NCBI GenBank assembly: GCA_017694345.1
Contig: JADIMY010000086.1
Coordinates: forward strand, 1 to 43,406
Origin: Candidatus Onthovivens merdipullorum
Lineage (GTDB): Bacteria; Bacillota_I; Bacilli_A; RFN20; CAG-826
Length of the DNA stretch: 43,406 bases
Direction: 5' to 3'
The notes under the pieces are model-generated. The model ran no database searches, was not told where the DNA came from, and saw only the letters and a program-made list of their open reading frames with translations. Within the stretch, counting starts at the first letter, position 1, and every line of letters begins with the position of its first letter. Below, in pieces: positions 9,816 to 17,754 of the stretch. A program made the position numbers and the translations under genes.

Positions 9816-10599
9816 AAGGTTATTAGTATATTTAGTAATTATTCTTTTAACATCGTTTTTATACTATTTTTCTACTAATAATCTATTACTTTCTTTAATA
9901 GTAGGTGTTATTGGAATTTTATCTTTAATACTTATAGAAAATAAAATATTTAATTATTATAAAAAAGCTAAAAAGACCCATGAATGTATTCAGTTTATGA
10001 ATAACTTTATAATTACTTTATCGATAAATAAGAGTATTTTATCAACTTATGAAATATGTTCTAAATCTTTTTCTAAAGAATTAAAACAACAAGATAAATT
10101 ATTAAGTAATCTAGATGTTGAAACAAGAATTCATTATTTATCTAAATATTTTAATAATTCTACATATGAGGTGTTTATTAAACTGTTGGATCAATATATT
10201 TATAATGGTGGTGAAATTTTAAAAATATCGCAAATCTTATTATTTGATGCACGCCAACTTGAAGAAGATATCGATAATCAATATTTACTAATTATTAAGA
10301 AAATATTTGAATTTGGTAGTTTATGGCTGATTACTTTCATTATTTTGGTAATTATAAAATTTAGTTTAAACGATTATTTTCTTAAAATTAGTAATCTTGA
10401 TTACTTTAAATATGGATTACTTGGATTCTTTGGTTTCTTTTATATAAATACTATTTTCTTTGTATATAACGCTTTTAATTTAAATTTTGTTAAAGAAGTT
10501 GTTAAAGAAAATAATAAAAAGAAAGTTACTAAAACTAAAAAAGATAAAAAGGAGAAAATCAAGAATGTTAAAATTAAAAGAAAAAATGCTTTTAACTAA
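9808..10599 (+). CDS. TadB-like type II/IV filament platform membrane protein with Lys-rich tail
   Basis: Position after the ATPase; two N-terminal TMs, cytoplasmic helical (T2SSF-like) domain, C-terminal TMs. Confidence 0.65.
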   Translation: MHKRLLVYLVIILLTSFLYYFSTNNLLLSLIVGVIGILSLILIENKIFNYYKKAKKTHECIQFMNNFIITLSINKSILSTYEICSKSFSKELKQQDKLLSNLDVETRIHYLSKYFNNSTYEVFIKLLDQYIYNGGEILKISQILLFDARQLEEDIDNQYLLIIKKIFEFGSLWLITFIILVIIKFSLNDYFLKISNLDYFKYGLLGFFGFFYINTIFFVYNAFNLNFVKEVVKENNKKKVTKTKKDKKEKIKNVKIKRKNAFN

Positions 10600-11227
10600 T
10601 AAAGATCCTAAAAAAGAGATTCTTAATAATGTGCTAATAAATGTCGTTATATTATTAGTTTCAATTACAACATATTTACTAACGAAAAACTTTATGTATT
10701 TTATATATTTTGGAGCAACTTTAATTTTATTTAATTTTTATTACTTTAGTCGATATGGAAGATCTTTAGGCAAAAATAATGAAGTATTAGTCGATGATTT
10801 TATTGATACATTTACTTATTTTAGAATCTATGTTTCTAATAACCGTAATGTCTACATGTCATTAAAAGAAATTAGTAATTATTCTTCTCCTTTTATAAAA
10901 GGAAAACTTAATGAACTATTAAATGATATTGATGAAGACAAATCTTTAAAACCATTTCTTAAGTTTGCAAGTTATTTTAATAACAGAAAAGTAGAAGAAG
11001 TAATGATAGCGATATATGAAATGATTGATGAAGGAAGTAACGAAAACTATATCAATCAGTTTATTCAAACCTTCATGGCTTTTAAACTTAGGGTTAATAA
11101 AAAAAGAGAAGATAAAAGAAATTCAAATATAAATTTATCAATTACTTTAAGTATTGTTGGAGTAGGTATCTTAATGATTCTAATAATGCTTGGCATTATA
11201 TCAATTTTAGGAGAAATAGTTGTATGA
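10565..11227 (+). CDS. TadC-like platform membrane protein (ORF track start 10487 is probably too early)
   Basis: Start MLKLKEKMLLTNKD with AAGGAG RBS upstream; TM topology similar to the preceding gene; C-terminal TM. Confidence 0.6.
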   Translation: MLKLKEKMLLTNKDPKKEILNNVLINVVILLVSITTYLLTKNFMYFIYFGATLILFNFYYFSRYGRSLGKNNEVLVDDFIDTFTYFRIYVSNNRNVYMSLKEISNYSSPFIKGKLNELLNDIDEDKSLKPFLKFASYFNNRKVEEVMIAIYEMIDEGSNENYINQFIQTFMAFKLRVNKKREDKRNSNINLSITLSIVGVGILMILIMLGIISILGEIVV

Positions 11228-11589
11228 GTAATAAATTAGCATTAATTTTATGTATTCCATTTATTTTATTCGTGTTCTTGTTTGGAGTAGATCTAGTAAT
11301 GATTCAAACAGTCTATACAAATTTAGATTCAATAAGTGAAACGATATCTTATAAGATTTCACAAAACGGGATTGATTCAAATGGGAATATTGATAAAAGT
11401 ATAGAACAATATCTATACGAAACAACAGGAGCGATTATAGTTTCTAACAACAATAATAAGGCTAATTTCTTAGAAGGTGACATCTTCGCCTATACGCTTT
11501 CTAAAGAATATCAACCAATATTATTGTCTAGTAAAACTATAACAATAAATATTGATCGATACGCAGTTATCGGAATTAATCATTCATAA
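11224..11589 (+). CDS. TadE-like pseudopilin
   Basis: N-terminal TM (LALILCIPFILFVFLFGVDLVM) plus small exported domain; ATGA overlap with the preceding gene. Confidence 0.5.
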   Translation: MSNKLALILCIPFILFVFLFGVDLVMIQTVYTNLDSISETISYKISQNGIDSNGNIDKSIEQYLYETTGAIIVSNNNNKANFLEGDIFAYTLSKEYQPILLSSKTITINIDRYAVIGINHS

Positions 11590-11602
11590 GGAGGTATTAA
11601 AC

Positions 11603-11779
11603 ATGGGTGAAATTAAAGGTCAATTATTAGGAATTGTATTAGTATTATCAATCTTTGGTATTGTAGCAACAGCTTTAACTACAGCATTTACAAATGTTAG
11701 CGACGATGTTGTTACCAAAATAGAAAGTTCAACAGAAATTACACCAGCTGCTCAAAATAACGATTTACTTAGCTTCTGA
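11603..11779 (+). CDS. Putative Flp/archaellin-type prepilin, 58 aa
   Basis: MGEIKGQLLGIVLVLSIFGIVATALTTAFTNVSDDVV...: short leader with KG|Q candidate processing site followed by hydrophobic helix; strong AAGGAGG RBS; last gene of operon. Confidence 0.6.
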   Translation: MGEIKGQLLGIVLVLSIFGIVATALTTAFTNVSDDVVTKIESSTEITPAAQNNDLLSF

Positions 11780-11799
11780 GCTAAATAATTAATAGATGT

Positions 11800-11832
11800 A
11801 AAAAAATTAGGTTTATGGGGCCTAATTTTTTT
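11800..11832 (+). terminator. Rho-independent terminator of the Tad-like operon
   Basis: AAAAAAATTAGG / CCTAATTTTTTT inverted repeat with 9-nt loop. Confidence 0.85.
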
Positions 11833-11847
11833 GATTTATTTAATATG

Positions 11848-12242
11848 AAGTAGATGAAGTAGCCACTACATTAATACGAAGCGATAAATATAATGCTTTA
11901 GGTAATAAAGAAAAAGCCGAATTGCTTAAAAAGTTATTCGATTATTATTTTGATTATGCAAAAAATATGACACTTAACTTAAACGAAGGTTCTAGATTTG
12001 TTAAAGCAATGACTTTAATTAATAATTTTGATATATCTAAATATTTATTTCTTAAAGGTGAAACAAAAGAAGAAAGCGTTAAAGAAGTTAATAAAATATT
12101 TATAACAAGAAACCAAAGATTATTTGCTTTATTTTTACTTGGGTATAATTTAACTAAAGAAAACAAACAAGTTCTATATCGATATTTAATTACTTTAGGA
12201 GTGAATAGGAATACTGTTAAAGAATGGGTTGGTATTGAATAA
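11848..12242 (+). pseudogene. 5'-truncated ORF fragment (..EVDEVATTLIRSDKYNALGNKEKAELLKKLFDYYFDYAKNMTL...), probable remnant
   Basis: Open frame begins directly after an in-frame TAA without ATG/GTG or RBS; coding-like sequence upstream of the predicted TTG start at 11922. Confidence 0.4.
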
Positions 12243-12262
12243 GCACAAAAAATAGTAGAAGT

Positions 12263-12285
12263 AACTAGCGTGTTACTAGTTTTTC
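12263..12285 (+). terminator. Possible terminator after the ORF fragment
   Basis: AACTAG (12263-12268) / CTAGTT (12276-12281) followed by TTTCT. Confidence 0.4.
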
Positions 12286-12348
12286 TAATAATTGTTAAGA
12301 CATTTTTAAAAAGTATAAGGTTATTTTTATTTTTAAAATTTTGAAAAA

Positions 12349-12385
12349 GGCTTCCAAAAAGGCTTCCATAGGGGCTTCCAAAAAT
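12349..12385. repeat. 12-bp tandem repeat, three units (GGCTTCCAAAAA-like)
   Basis: GGCTTCC at 12349, 12361 and 12373, exact 12-nt period. Confidence 0.7.
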
Positions 12386-12409
12386 AAAAAAGTTCGATTT
12401 AATCGAACT
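12386..12409 (-). terminator. Terminator of the minus-strand tRNA cluster
   Basis: AGTTCGATT / AATCGAACT inverted repeat (12391-12409), on the minus strand followed by TTTTTTATTTTT. Confidence 0.75.
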
Positions 12410-12420
12410 AATTTGCAATT

Positions 12421-12497
12421 TGGCGCGCCTGACAGGAGTCGAACCCGTAACCTCTTGGTTCGTAGCCAAGCACTCTATCCAGTTGAGCTACAGGCGC
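12421..12497 (-). tRNA. tRNA-Arg(ACG), CCA encoded
   Basis: Cloverleaf GCGCCTG...TTGGCTACGAACCAAG...GGTTCGACTCC...CAGGCGCGCCA. Confidence 0.93.
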
Positions 12498-12542
12498 TTT
12501 AAATAAAAAAAGATACTTTAGCGTATCTTGTATATTTAAGTT

Positions 12543-12619
12543 TGGTCGGGGCGACTGGATTTGAACCAGCGGCCTTCAGTTCCCAAAACTGACGCGATAC
12601 CAAGCTACGCTACGCCCCG
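12543..12619 (-). tRNA. tRNA-Pro(TGG), CCA encoded
   Basis: Cloverleaf CGGGGCG...TCAGTTTTGGGAACTGA...GGTTCAAATCC...CGCCCCGACCA. Confidence 0.93.
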
Positions 12620-12622
12620 AAA

Positions 12623-12699
12623 TGGTGACCTATACGGGATTCGAACCCATGAATGCATGCGTGAAAGGCATGTGAGTTAAGCCACTTCTCCAATAGGCC
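12623..12699 (-). tRNA. tRNA-Glu(TTC), CCA encoded
   Basis: GGCCTAT...CATGCCTTTCACGCATG...GGTTCGAATCC...ATAGGTCACCA. Confidence 0.9.
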
Positions 12700-12701
12700 A
12701 A

Positions 12702-12776
12702 TGGCGCCAACTATAGGGCTCGAACCTACAACCGATCGGTTAACAGCCGATTGCTCTACCATTGAGCTAAGTTGGC
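12702..12776 (-). tRNA. tRNA-Asn(GTT), CCA encoded
   Basis: GCCAACT...ATCGGCTGTTAACCGAT...GGTTCGAGCCC...AGTTGGCGCCA. Confidence 0.92.
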
Positions 12777-12797
12777 GTTGCGCTTGAGCGCTTAATT

Positions 12798-12826
12798 AAT
12801 ATACCAAAACCATGATAATTAATCAA
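12798..12826 (-). promoter_or_regulatory. Sigma-A-like promoter for the tRNA cluster
   Basis: Minus strand TTGATT (12821-12826) - 17 nt - TATATT (12798-12803). Confidence 0.6.
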
Positions 12827-12838
12827 GATTTTTTTAAA

Positions 12839-13063
12839 TTATTTTAGCTTAGATTTTACAAGTCTTAATAAATCACCTAAATTTTTTAATTCTTGGGTTT
12901 CTTGAGGTTCAAATTTAATACCATAGGAATCTTCTAAGTCAAGAATAACTTCGACTACATCTAAAGAATCTAAACCTAGACTTGCTAAAGTAGCATTTTC
13001 ATCAATTTCAGCGATGTTTAATTTTTCTTTAATTTTTTCTTCTATTTCTTCATATTTAACCAT
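12839..13063 (-). CDS. acpP: Acyl carrier protein
   Basis: LGLDSLDVVEVILDLED phosphopantetheine motif; likely start MVKYEEIEEK. Confidence 0.9.
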   Translation of the reverse strand: MVKYEEIEEKIKEKLNIAEIDENATLASLGLDSLDVVEVILDLEDSYGIKFEPQETQELKNLGDLLRLVKSKLK

Positions 13064-13224
13064 AAATTTACCTCGTTTTTGATATTTTAACATAAATTAA
13101 TTTTATAAAAAATATAATATTGCTTAATATTGATTGTGACAGTTAACAAAATATTTTTTGTGGAAATTATTTTTTACTATGATTTAGTCTTAATTTCCTT
13201 TACAATTAGTAAACAGGTGAACAT

Positions 13225-14847
13225 ATGGATAAATCAAAAATGAAGTTTATATTTGTGACTGGTGGAGTAGTTTCTAGTTTAGGAAAAGGAATTAGTGCTG
13301 CGTGTATTGGAAGATTATTGAAAAGAAGAGGTCTTCATATATTTTCTATTAAATTAGATCCATATTTAAATATTGATCCAGGAACAATGTCACCTTATCA
13401 ACATGGAGAAGTTTTTGTTACAAAAGATGGAGCAGAAACTGATTTAGATTTAGGCCATTATGAAAGAATTATTAACACTAGTTTGACTAAAGAAAGTAGT
13501 GTAACTAGCGGTAAAGTTTATCAAACCGTATTAGATAAAGAAAGAAAAGGGGAATATTTAGGAGCCACTATTCAAATTATTCCTCATATTACTAATGAAA
13601 TTAAAAAAAGATTATATGACGGATTTAACGCTAAAGGTGACACCGATGTTTGCATTGTTGAAATAGGCGGAACAGTAGGAGACATTGAATCTTTACCTTT
13701 TTTTGAAGCTATTAGGCAAATGCGTAGAGAACTTGGTTATGAAAATACTTTTTTTATGCATAATACTCTAGTCCCTTATCTAGAAACTAGTGGTGAAATA
13801 AAAACAAAACCAACTCAACATAGTGTTAAAGAACTAACTAGCTTAGGAATTCAACCTGATGCTATTTTACTTAGAAGCAAAAATTTAGTCGATAAAGCTT
13901 CTAGAAAGAAAGTCGCTTTATTTTGCAATGTCGATGATGAAGCAGTGATTAGCGTTAAAGATGTCGATATAATATACGAAGTTGCTTTAAATTTACAAAA
14001 ACAACATCTTGATGATTTAATTGTTAAACATATGAATCTAAAGTGTGAAGACACAGCTTATATGGACGATTATGTTAAACTTATTAGAAAAATTAAAAAT
14101 ATAAAAAAATCTATTAATATCGCTTTAGTTGGTAAATATGTTAAACTTCATGATGCTTATTTAAGTGTTCTTGAATCTTTAAAATATGCCGGATATGTTT
14201 ACGATCTTAATATCGATATTACATGGGTTGATAGTGAAGTTTTAGAGAGCGAAGATGCTAACGAAATTTTTAAGAATGTTGACGGAATCATTGTTCCAGG
14301 AGGATTCGGTAATCGAGGGATCGAAGGCAAAATTAAAGCAATTAAATACGCTAGAGAACACAATATTCCTTTTTTAGGTTTATGTTTAGGTATGCAATTA
14401 TCTTTAATTGAAATTGCTAGAGATGTAATTGGATATAAAGATGCTAATTCAACTGAATTTAATCCTGAAACAACTCACAAGATAATTGATTATTTGCCTA
14501 ATCAATATAAAGGAATCAAACTAGGCGGAACGATGAGACTTGGAGAATACGATTGTAAAATAATAAAGAACACCTTAGCTTATGCTTTATATAAAAAAGA
14601 AGATATTAGAGAAAGACATAGACATCGTTATGAATTTAATAGTGAGTATAAAAAAGATTTTGAAGATGTTGGAGTTGTTTTCAGTGGTTTTAATCCACAA
14701 ACTAAGTTATGTGAAATTATTGAGTATCCTAAAAATTCCTTTTTTATCGCTTGTCAATTTCACCCTGAATTTCAATCTCGACCTTTAAATCCTCATCCAT
14801 TATTTGTAGGTTTTATTGACGCAGCAAAGAAAGTAAAGTTAAATTAA
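13225..14847 (+). CDS. pyrG: CTP synthase
   Basis: FVTGGVVSSLGKGISAACIGRLLKRRGL, GGFGNRG, LGLCLGMQL glutaminase motifs. Confidence 0.97.
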   Translation: MDKSKMKFIFVTGGVVSSLGKGISAACIGRLLKRRGLHIFSIKLDPYLNIDPGTMSPYQHGEVFVTKDGAETDLDLGHYERIINTSLTKESSVTSGKVYQTVLDKERKGEYLGATIQIIPHITNEIKKRLYDGFNAKGDTDVCIVEIGGTVGDIESLPFFEAIRQMRRELGYENTFFMHNTLVPYLETSGEIKTKPTQHSVKELTSLGIQPDAILLRSKNLVDKASRKKVALFCNVDDEAVISVKDVDIIYEVALNLQKQHLDDLIVKHMNLKCEDTAYMDDYVKLIRKIKNIKKSINIALVGKYVKLHDAYLSVLESLKYAGYVYDLNIDITWVDSEVLESEDANEIFKNVDGIIVPGGFGNRGIEGKIKAIKYAREHNIPFLGLCLGMQLSLIEIARDVIGYKDANSTEFNPETTHKIIDYLPNQYKGIKLGGTMRLGEYDCKIIKNTLAYALYKKEDIRERHRHRYEFNSEYKKDFEDVGVVFSGFNPQTKLCEIIEYPKNSFFIACQFHPEFQSRPLNPHPLFVGFIDAAKKVKLN

Positions 14848-14853
14848 ATATAT

Positions 14854-14929
14854 GGGATAATAGCTCAGTTGGGAGAGCATATCGTTCGCAACGATAAGGT
14901 CGCGAGTTCGAGTCTCGTTTATTCCACCA
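14854..14929 (+). tRNA. tRNA-Ala(CGC), CCA encoded
   Basis: GGGATAA/TTATTCC acceptor with G3-U70 pair; anticodon loop TTCGCAA; T-arm TTCGAGT. Confidence 0.88.
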
Positions 14930-14943
14930 TTAATGTAGATTAT

Positions 14944-14976
14944 GCCTGATTCCTTAATGGAGTTCAGGCTTTTTCT
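14944..14976 (+). terminator. Terminator downstream of tRNA-Ala
   Basis: GCCTGA / TCAGGC followed by TTTTTCTTT. Confidence 0.6.
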
Positions 14977-15137
14977 TTATTTACTAATAATAAACTTAAA
15001 AATATTGCCTCATTTGTCATTCAAAAAACCTCTAAAACTCAAATATTGTGACATTGTCAAAAAATTTAATAATAAAAATAAATATTTTTTGTCAATAAGT
15101 CTATTTTTGATACCACTTGTAAGTAGGAGGTGAGAAA

Positions 15138-15737
15138 ATGTATTTTGATATCATTGTAAGTTTATTGGTATTAGTAATTTTTATTTTTACAGTTATAGTT
15201 TATTTAAACGGACTTAAAGTTGATAATAAAATTACTTCATTAGTGATTAAGGAATTTGATAATCGTGAATTTTATGAGAACTTCGATCTTGATGAAGATA
15301 TTAAAGTTTTATTTGAAAATAAAGATTATCAATTTTTAGTAAAGGAGCTTTATAAAAATAAAAGAATTACTTTTTCGTATGATGAATTAATTAAAAAAGT
15401 TAAAAAAACTAAGTTTAAAAATATTACAGTATGTGAAAAAGAATTTAATGATTTAATAGAAAGTTTGCTAAATAAAAAAGATTATTTACCGTTAAATACT
15501 TTTTGTGAAAAGATAAATTATGAACTGTTTAAATTAGAAAACTTTTCTTTTTATGCTTTGACTAATCCTAGTTTAAATGACTATTTATATCAAACTTATA
15601 AGAAAGAATTTATTAATCGAGTTTATAATCTTTCCTTTTTTATTAGTTCGATTGATGAAGATGAATTTAAATATAGTAATATTAGATTGCTTTATGAAAA
15701 ACGGATAAAAAGAAGAATATCTAAATCGTTCTTTTAA
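15138..15737 (+). CDS. Hypothetical protein with single N-terminal TM and charged cytosolic domain
   Basis: MYFDIIVSLLVLVIFIFTVIVYLNG TM; RBS AGGAGGTG. Confidence 0.7.
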   Translation: MYFDIIVSLLVLVIFIFTVIVYLNGLKVDNKITSLVIKEFDNREFYENFDLDEDIKVLFENKDYQFLVKELYKNKRITFSYDELIKKVKKTKFKNITVCEKEFNDLIESLLNKKDYLPLNTFCEKINYELFKLENFSFYALTNPSLNDYLYQTYKKEFINRVYNLSFFISSIDEDEFKYSNIRLLYEKRIKRRISKSFF

Positions 15738-15756
15738 AATTTTAAATTGAAGAAAA

Positions 15757-16698
15757 TTAAGACTGTTCGTTAAAATTTTTATTTAAAAACTCGATGATAA
15801 AAGCGTTACATTTTTTAGAAACATCTAAAAAAGGTCTTGTAACATTATAGACATGATTTGCTTCTAGACTATCTTCATAATAGTAGTCATAATTAAAACC
15901 ATTTTCTTTAAATATATTTAATAAATCATCGACTTGCTTATGAGTTAATTCGTCCCCTTTACTTCCGATGAGTAAGATTGGGATTGATTTATCAAAGAAA
16001 TTTAAAAAATAATGACCATCAGAAAACAAATAGTTTGGAGTAGATTTATAAAATTTGCCAAACAAATCTAAATTAAAATAACGCTGCAAAAATTTATTTA
16101 AAATCTTATTTTTTGGAGTAATAGGAATATTATGAATAAATGGAGCAGGGTGATTCAAGATTAAAGAATTAACTTTTATATCAATAGGTTTAATTGAATA
16201 AATATTACTTAAAAATTTAGAGTTATAAATACTTAATAAAAGTAAAGCAAGTTGTCCGCCAGCACTATCTCCACAAAAAGATATTTTATTTTTATTAATT
16301 GGTAAAGACTCACAATTTAAAATATATCTAATAGAAGAATCAATATCTATTAGCATATCGTTTAATGTTGCACCATCGATAAATAGTCTATAGGACATAG
16401 TTAGTACTATAAAACCGTTTCTTGCTATTTCCATCGCAAATAGACCATTTAAATCTTTATCTCCATAAAACCATCCACCACCATGAATATCAATAATTAA
16501 AGGATATTTTTTAACTAAATCAATATTTTTAGGTAAATAAATATTTAACCTGTGGTAAGGATTATTATCTTCGATATAAGAGTAAGTTTTAATTTCGATG
16601 TCTTTTACATCCTTTTGCATAGCGATGTATTTACTATCTCCATTTTTAATATCTATTTGAGCTTTTCTCAATAACTTTTTAAAAATTTTTCGAAACAT
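15757..16698 (-). CDS. Alpha/beta hydrolase (esterase/lipase family)
   Basis: DIHGGGWFYGDK oxyanion motif, GDSAGGQLA nucleophile elbow, late His in EANHVY. Confidence 0.85.
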   Translation of the reverse strand: MFRKIFKKLLRKAQIDIKNGDSKYIAMQKDVKDIEIKTYSYIEDNNPYHRLNIYLPKNIDLVKKYPLIIDIHGGGWFYGDKDLNGLFAMEIARNGFIVLTMSYRLFIDGATLNDMLIDIDSSIRYILNCESLPINKNKISFCGDSAGGQLALLLLSIYNSKFLSNIYSIKPIDIKVNSLILNHPAPFIHNIPITPKNKILNKFLQRYFNLDLFGKFYKSTPNYLFSDGHYFLNFFDKSIPILLIGSKGDELTHKQVDDLLNIFKENGFNYDYYYEDSLEANHVYNVTRPFLDVSKKCNAFIIEFLNKNFNEQS

Positions 16699-16765
16699 TT
16701 TTAATCCTCGATGGTTTTTATTATAATTTAAAGAAGTTAAAACTCATATAGTTTTTTGGAGGAAT

Positions 16766-17314
16766 ATGAAAGCACTTATTATATCGGATATACATGGTTC
16801 TAGTTATTATTTAAAAAAAGTGTTAGATAACGAATGTTATTTTGATAAACTCATCATTTTAGGAGATATATTATATCATGGTCCTAGAAATGATTTGCCT
16901 TATGGTTATAATCCTAAAGAAGTAATAAAGATTTTAAATAATTTAAAAACAAAAATCATTGCAGTTAAAGGAAATTGTGAGGCTTATGTTGATCAAATGG
17001 TTTTAGATTTTCCAATTTGTGAAAGCTCCTTTGTTTCAATGAATAATTTAGATTTATTTTTAACTCATGGACATTTAATAAATGAGGAACATCCAATTAG
17101 TTTACCTTATAAGACAATTGTTTTATACGGACATACGCACATTCATAAAATTAGTGAAGTAAATGGCAATACTTATTTAAATCCAGGAAGTGTTTCTTTA
17201 GCAAAAGGGGATAAAATTAATAGTTATGCTATATTAGAAAATAATAAAATTACAATTTATGATTTGAATAAAAATGTTTTAATGCAATATAGTCAAAGTA
17301 TTAAATATGAGTAA
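16766..17314 (+). CDS. YfcE/MJ0936-type metallophosphoesterase
   Basis: ISDIHGS, LGDILYHG, VKGNCE, THGH, YGHTHIH motifs. Confidence 0.88.
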   Translation: MKALIISDIHGSSYYLKKVLDNECYFDKLIILGDILYHGPRNDLPYGYNPKEVIKILNNLKTKIIAVKGNCEAYVDQMVLDFPICESSFVSMNNLDLFLTHGHLINEEHPISLPYKTIVLYGHTHIHKISEVNGNTYLNPGSVSLAKGDKINSYAILENNKITIYDLNKNVLMQYSQSIKYE

Positions 17315-17717
17315 ATATATAAAATGTGAAATTTCTAATATGTGTATGGTCTATAATGGCGACTATATTTTAGTAATAGACCGTAAAAAGAAAGATTGGC
17401 CTGGAATTAGTTTTCCTGGTGGACATCTTGAAGATAACGAATCTTTAACTCAATCTGTTATTAGAGAAGTAAAAGAAGAAACTGGTTTAGATATTTTTGA
17501 TCCTATTCTATGTGATATTAAAGAATGGCACTTAGAAGAAGGTGTTTTATATTTAGGTTTACTTTATAAAACCAATAAATTTAAAGGTGAAATTATTTCT
17601 AGTGAGGAAGGCAAAGTTTTTTGGATTAAAAAAGAAGAATTAAGTAAATATAAGTTATCTCAAGATTTTGAAGAATTATTTCATCTTATAGACGATAAGC
17701 AAATTACTTTAAAATAA
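17307..17717 (+). CDS. NUDIX hydrolase (8-oxo-dGTP diphosphatase-like)
   Basis: Nudix box GGHLEDNESLTQSVIREVKEETGLDI. Confidence 0.87.
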   Translation: MSKYIKCEISNMCMVYNGDYILVIDRKKKDWPGISFPGGHLEDNESLTQSVIREVKEETGLDIFDPILCDIKEWHLEEGVLYLGLLYKTNKFKGEIISSEEGKVFWIKKEELSKYKLSQDFEELFHLIDDKQITLK

Positions 17718-17754
17718 TGAAATTTTTCTTTATTGTTTTATTAGAGGTAAATAA

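Noticed and set aside
11954-12469. 171-aa minus-strand ORF
   Set aside because: Its N-terminus (MATNQEVTGSTPVRRA) is translated tRNA-Arg sequence, a known annotation artefact, and the rest is antisense to the headless ORF
13131-13155. Rex-like site TTGTGACAGTTAACAA upstream of pyrG
   Set aside because: Half-site spacing is shorter than the Rex consensus, and pyrG is not a usual Rex target
14942-15133. 63-aa ORF downstream of tRNA-Ala
   Set aside because: Starts inside the terminator hairpin of the tRNA gene and has no RBS
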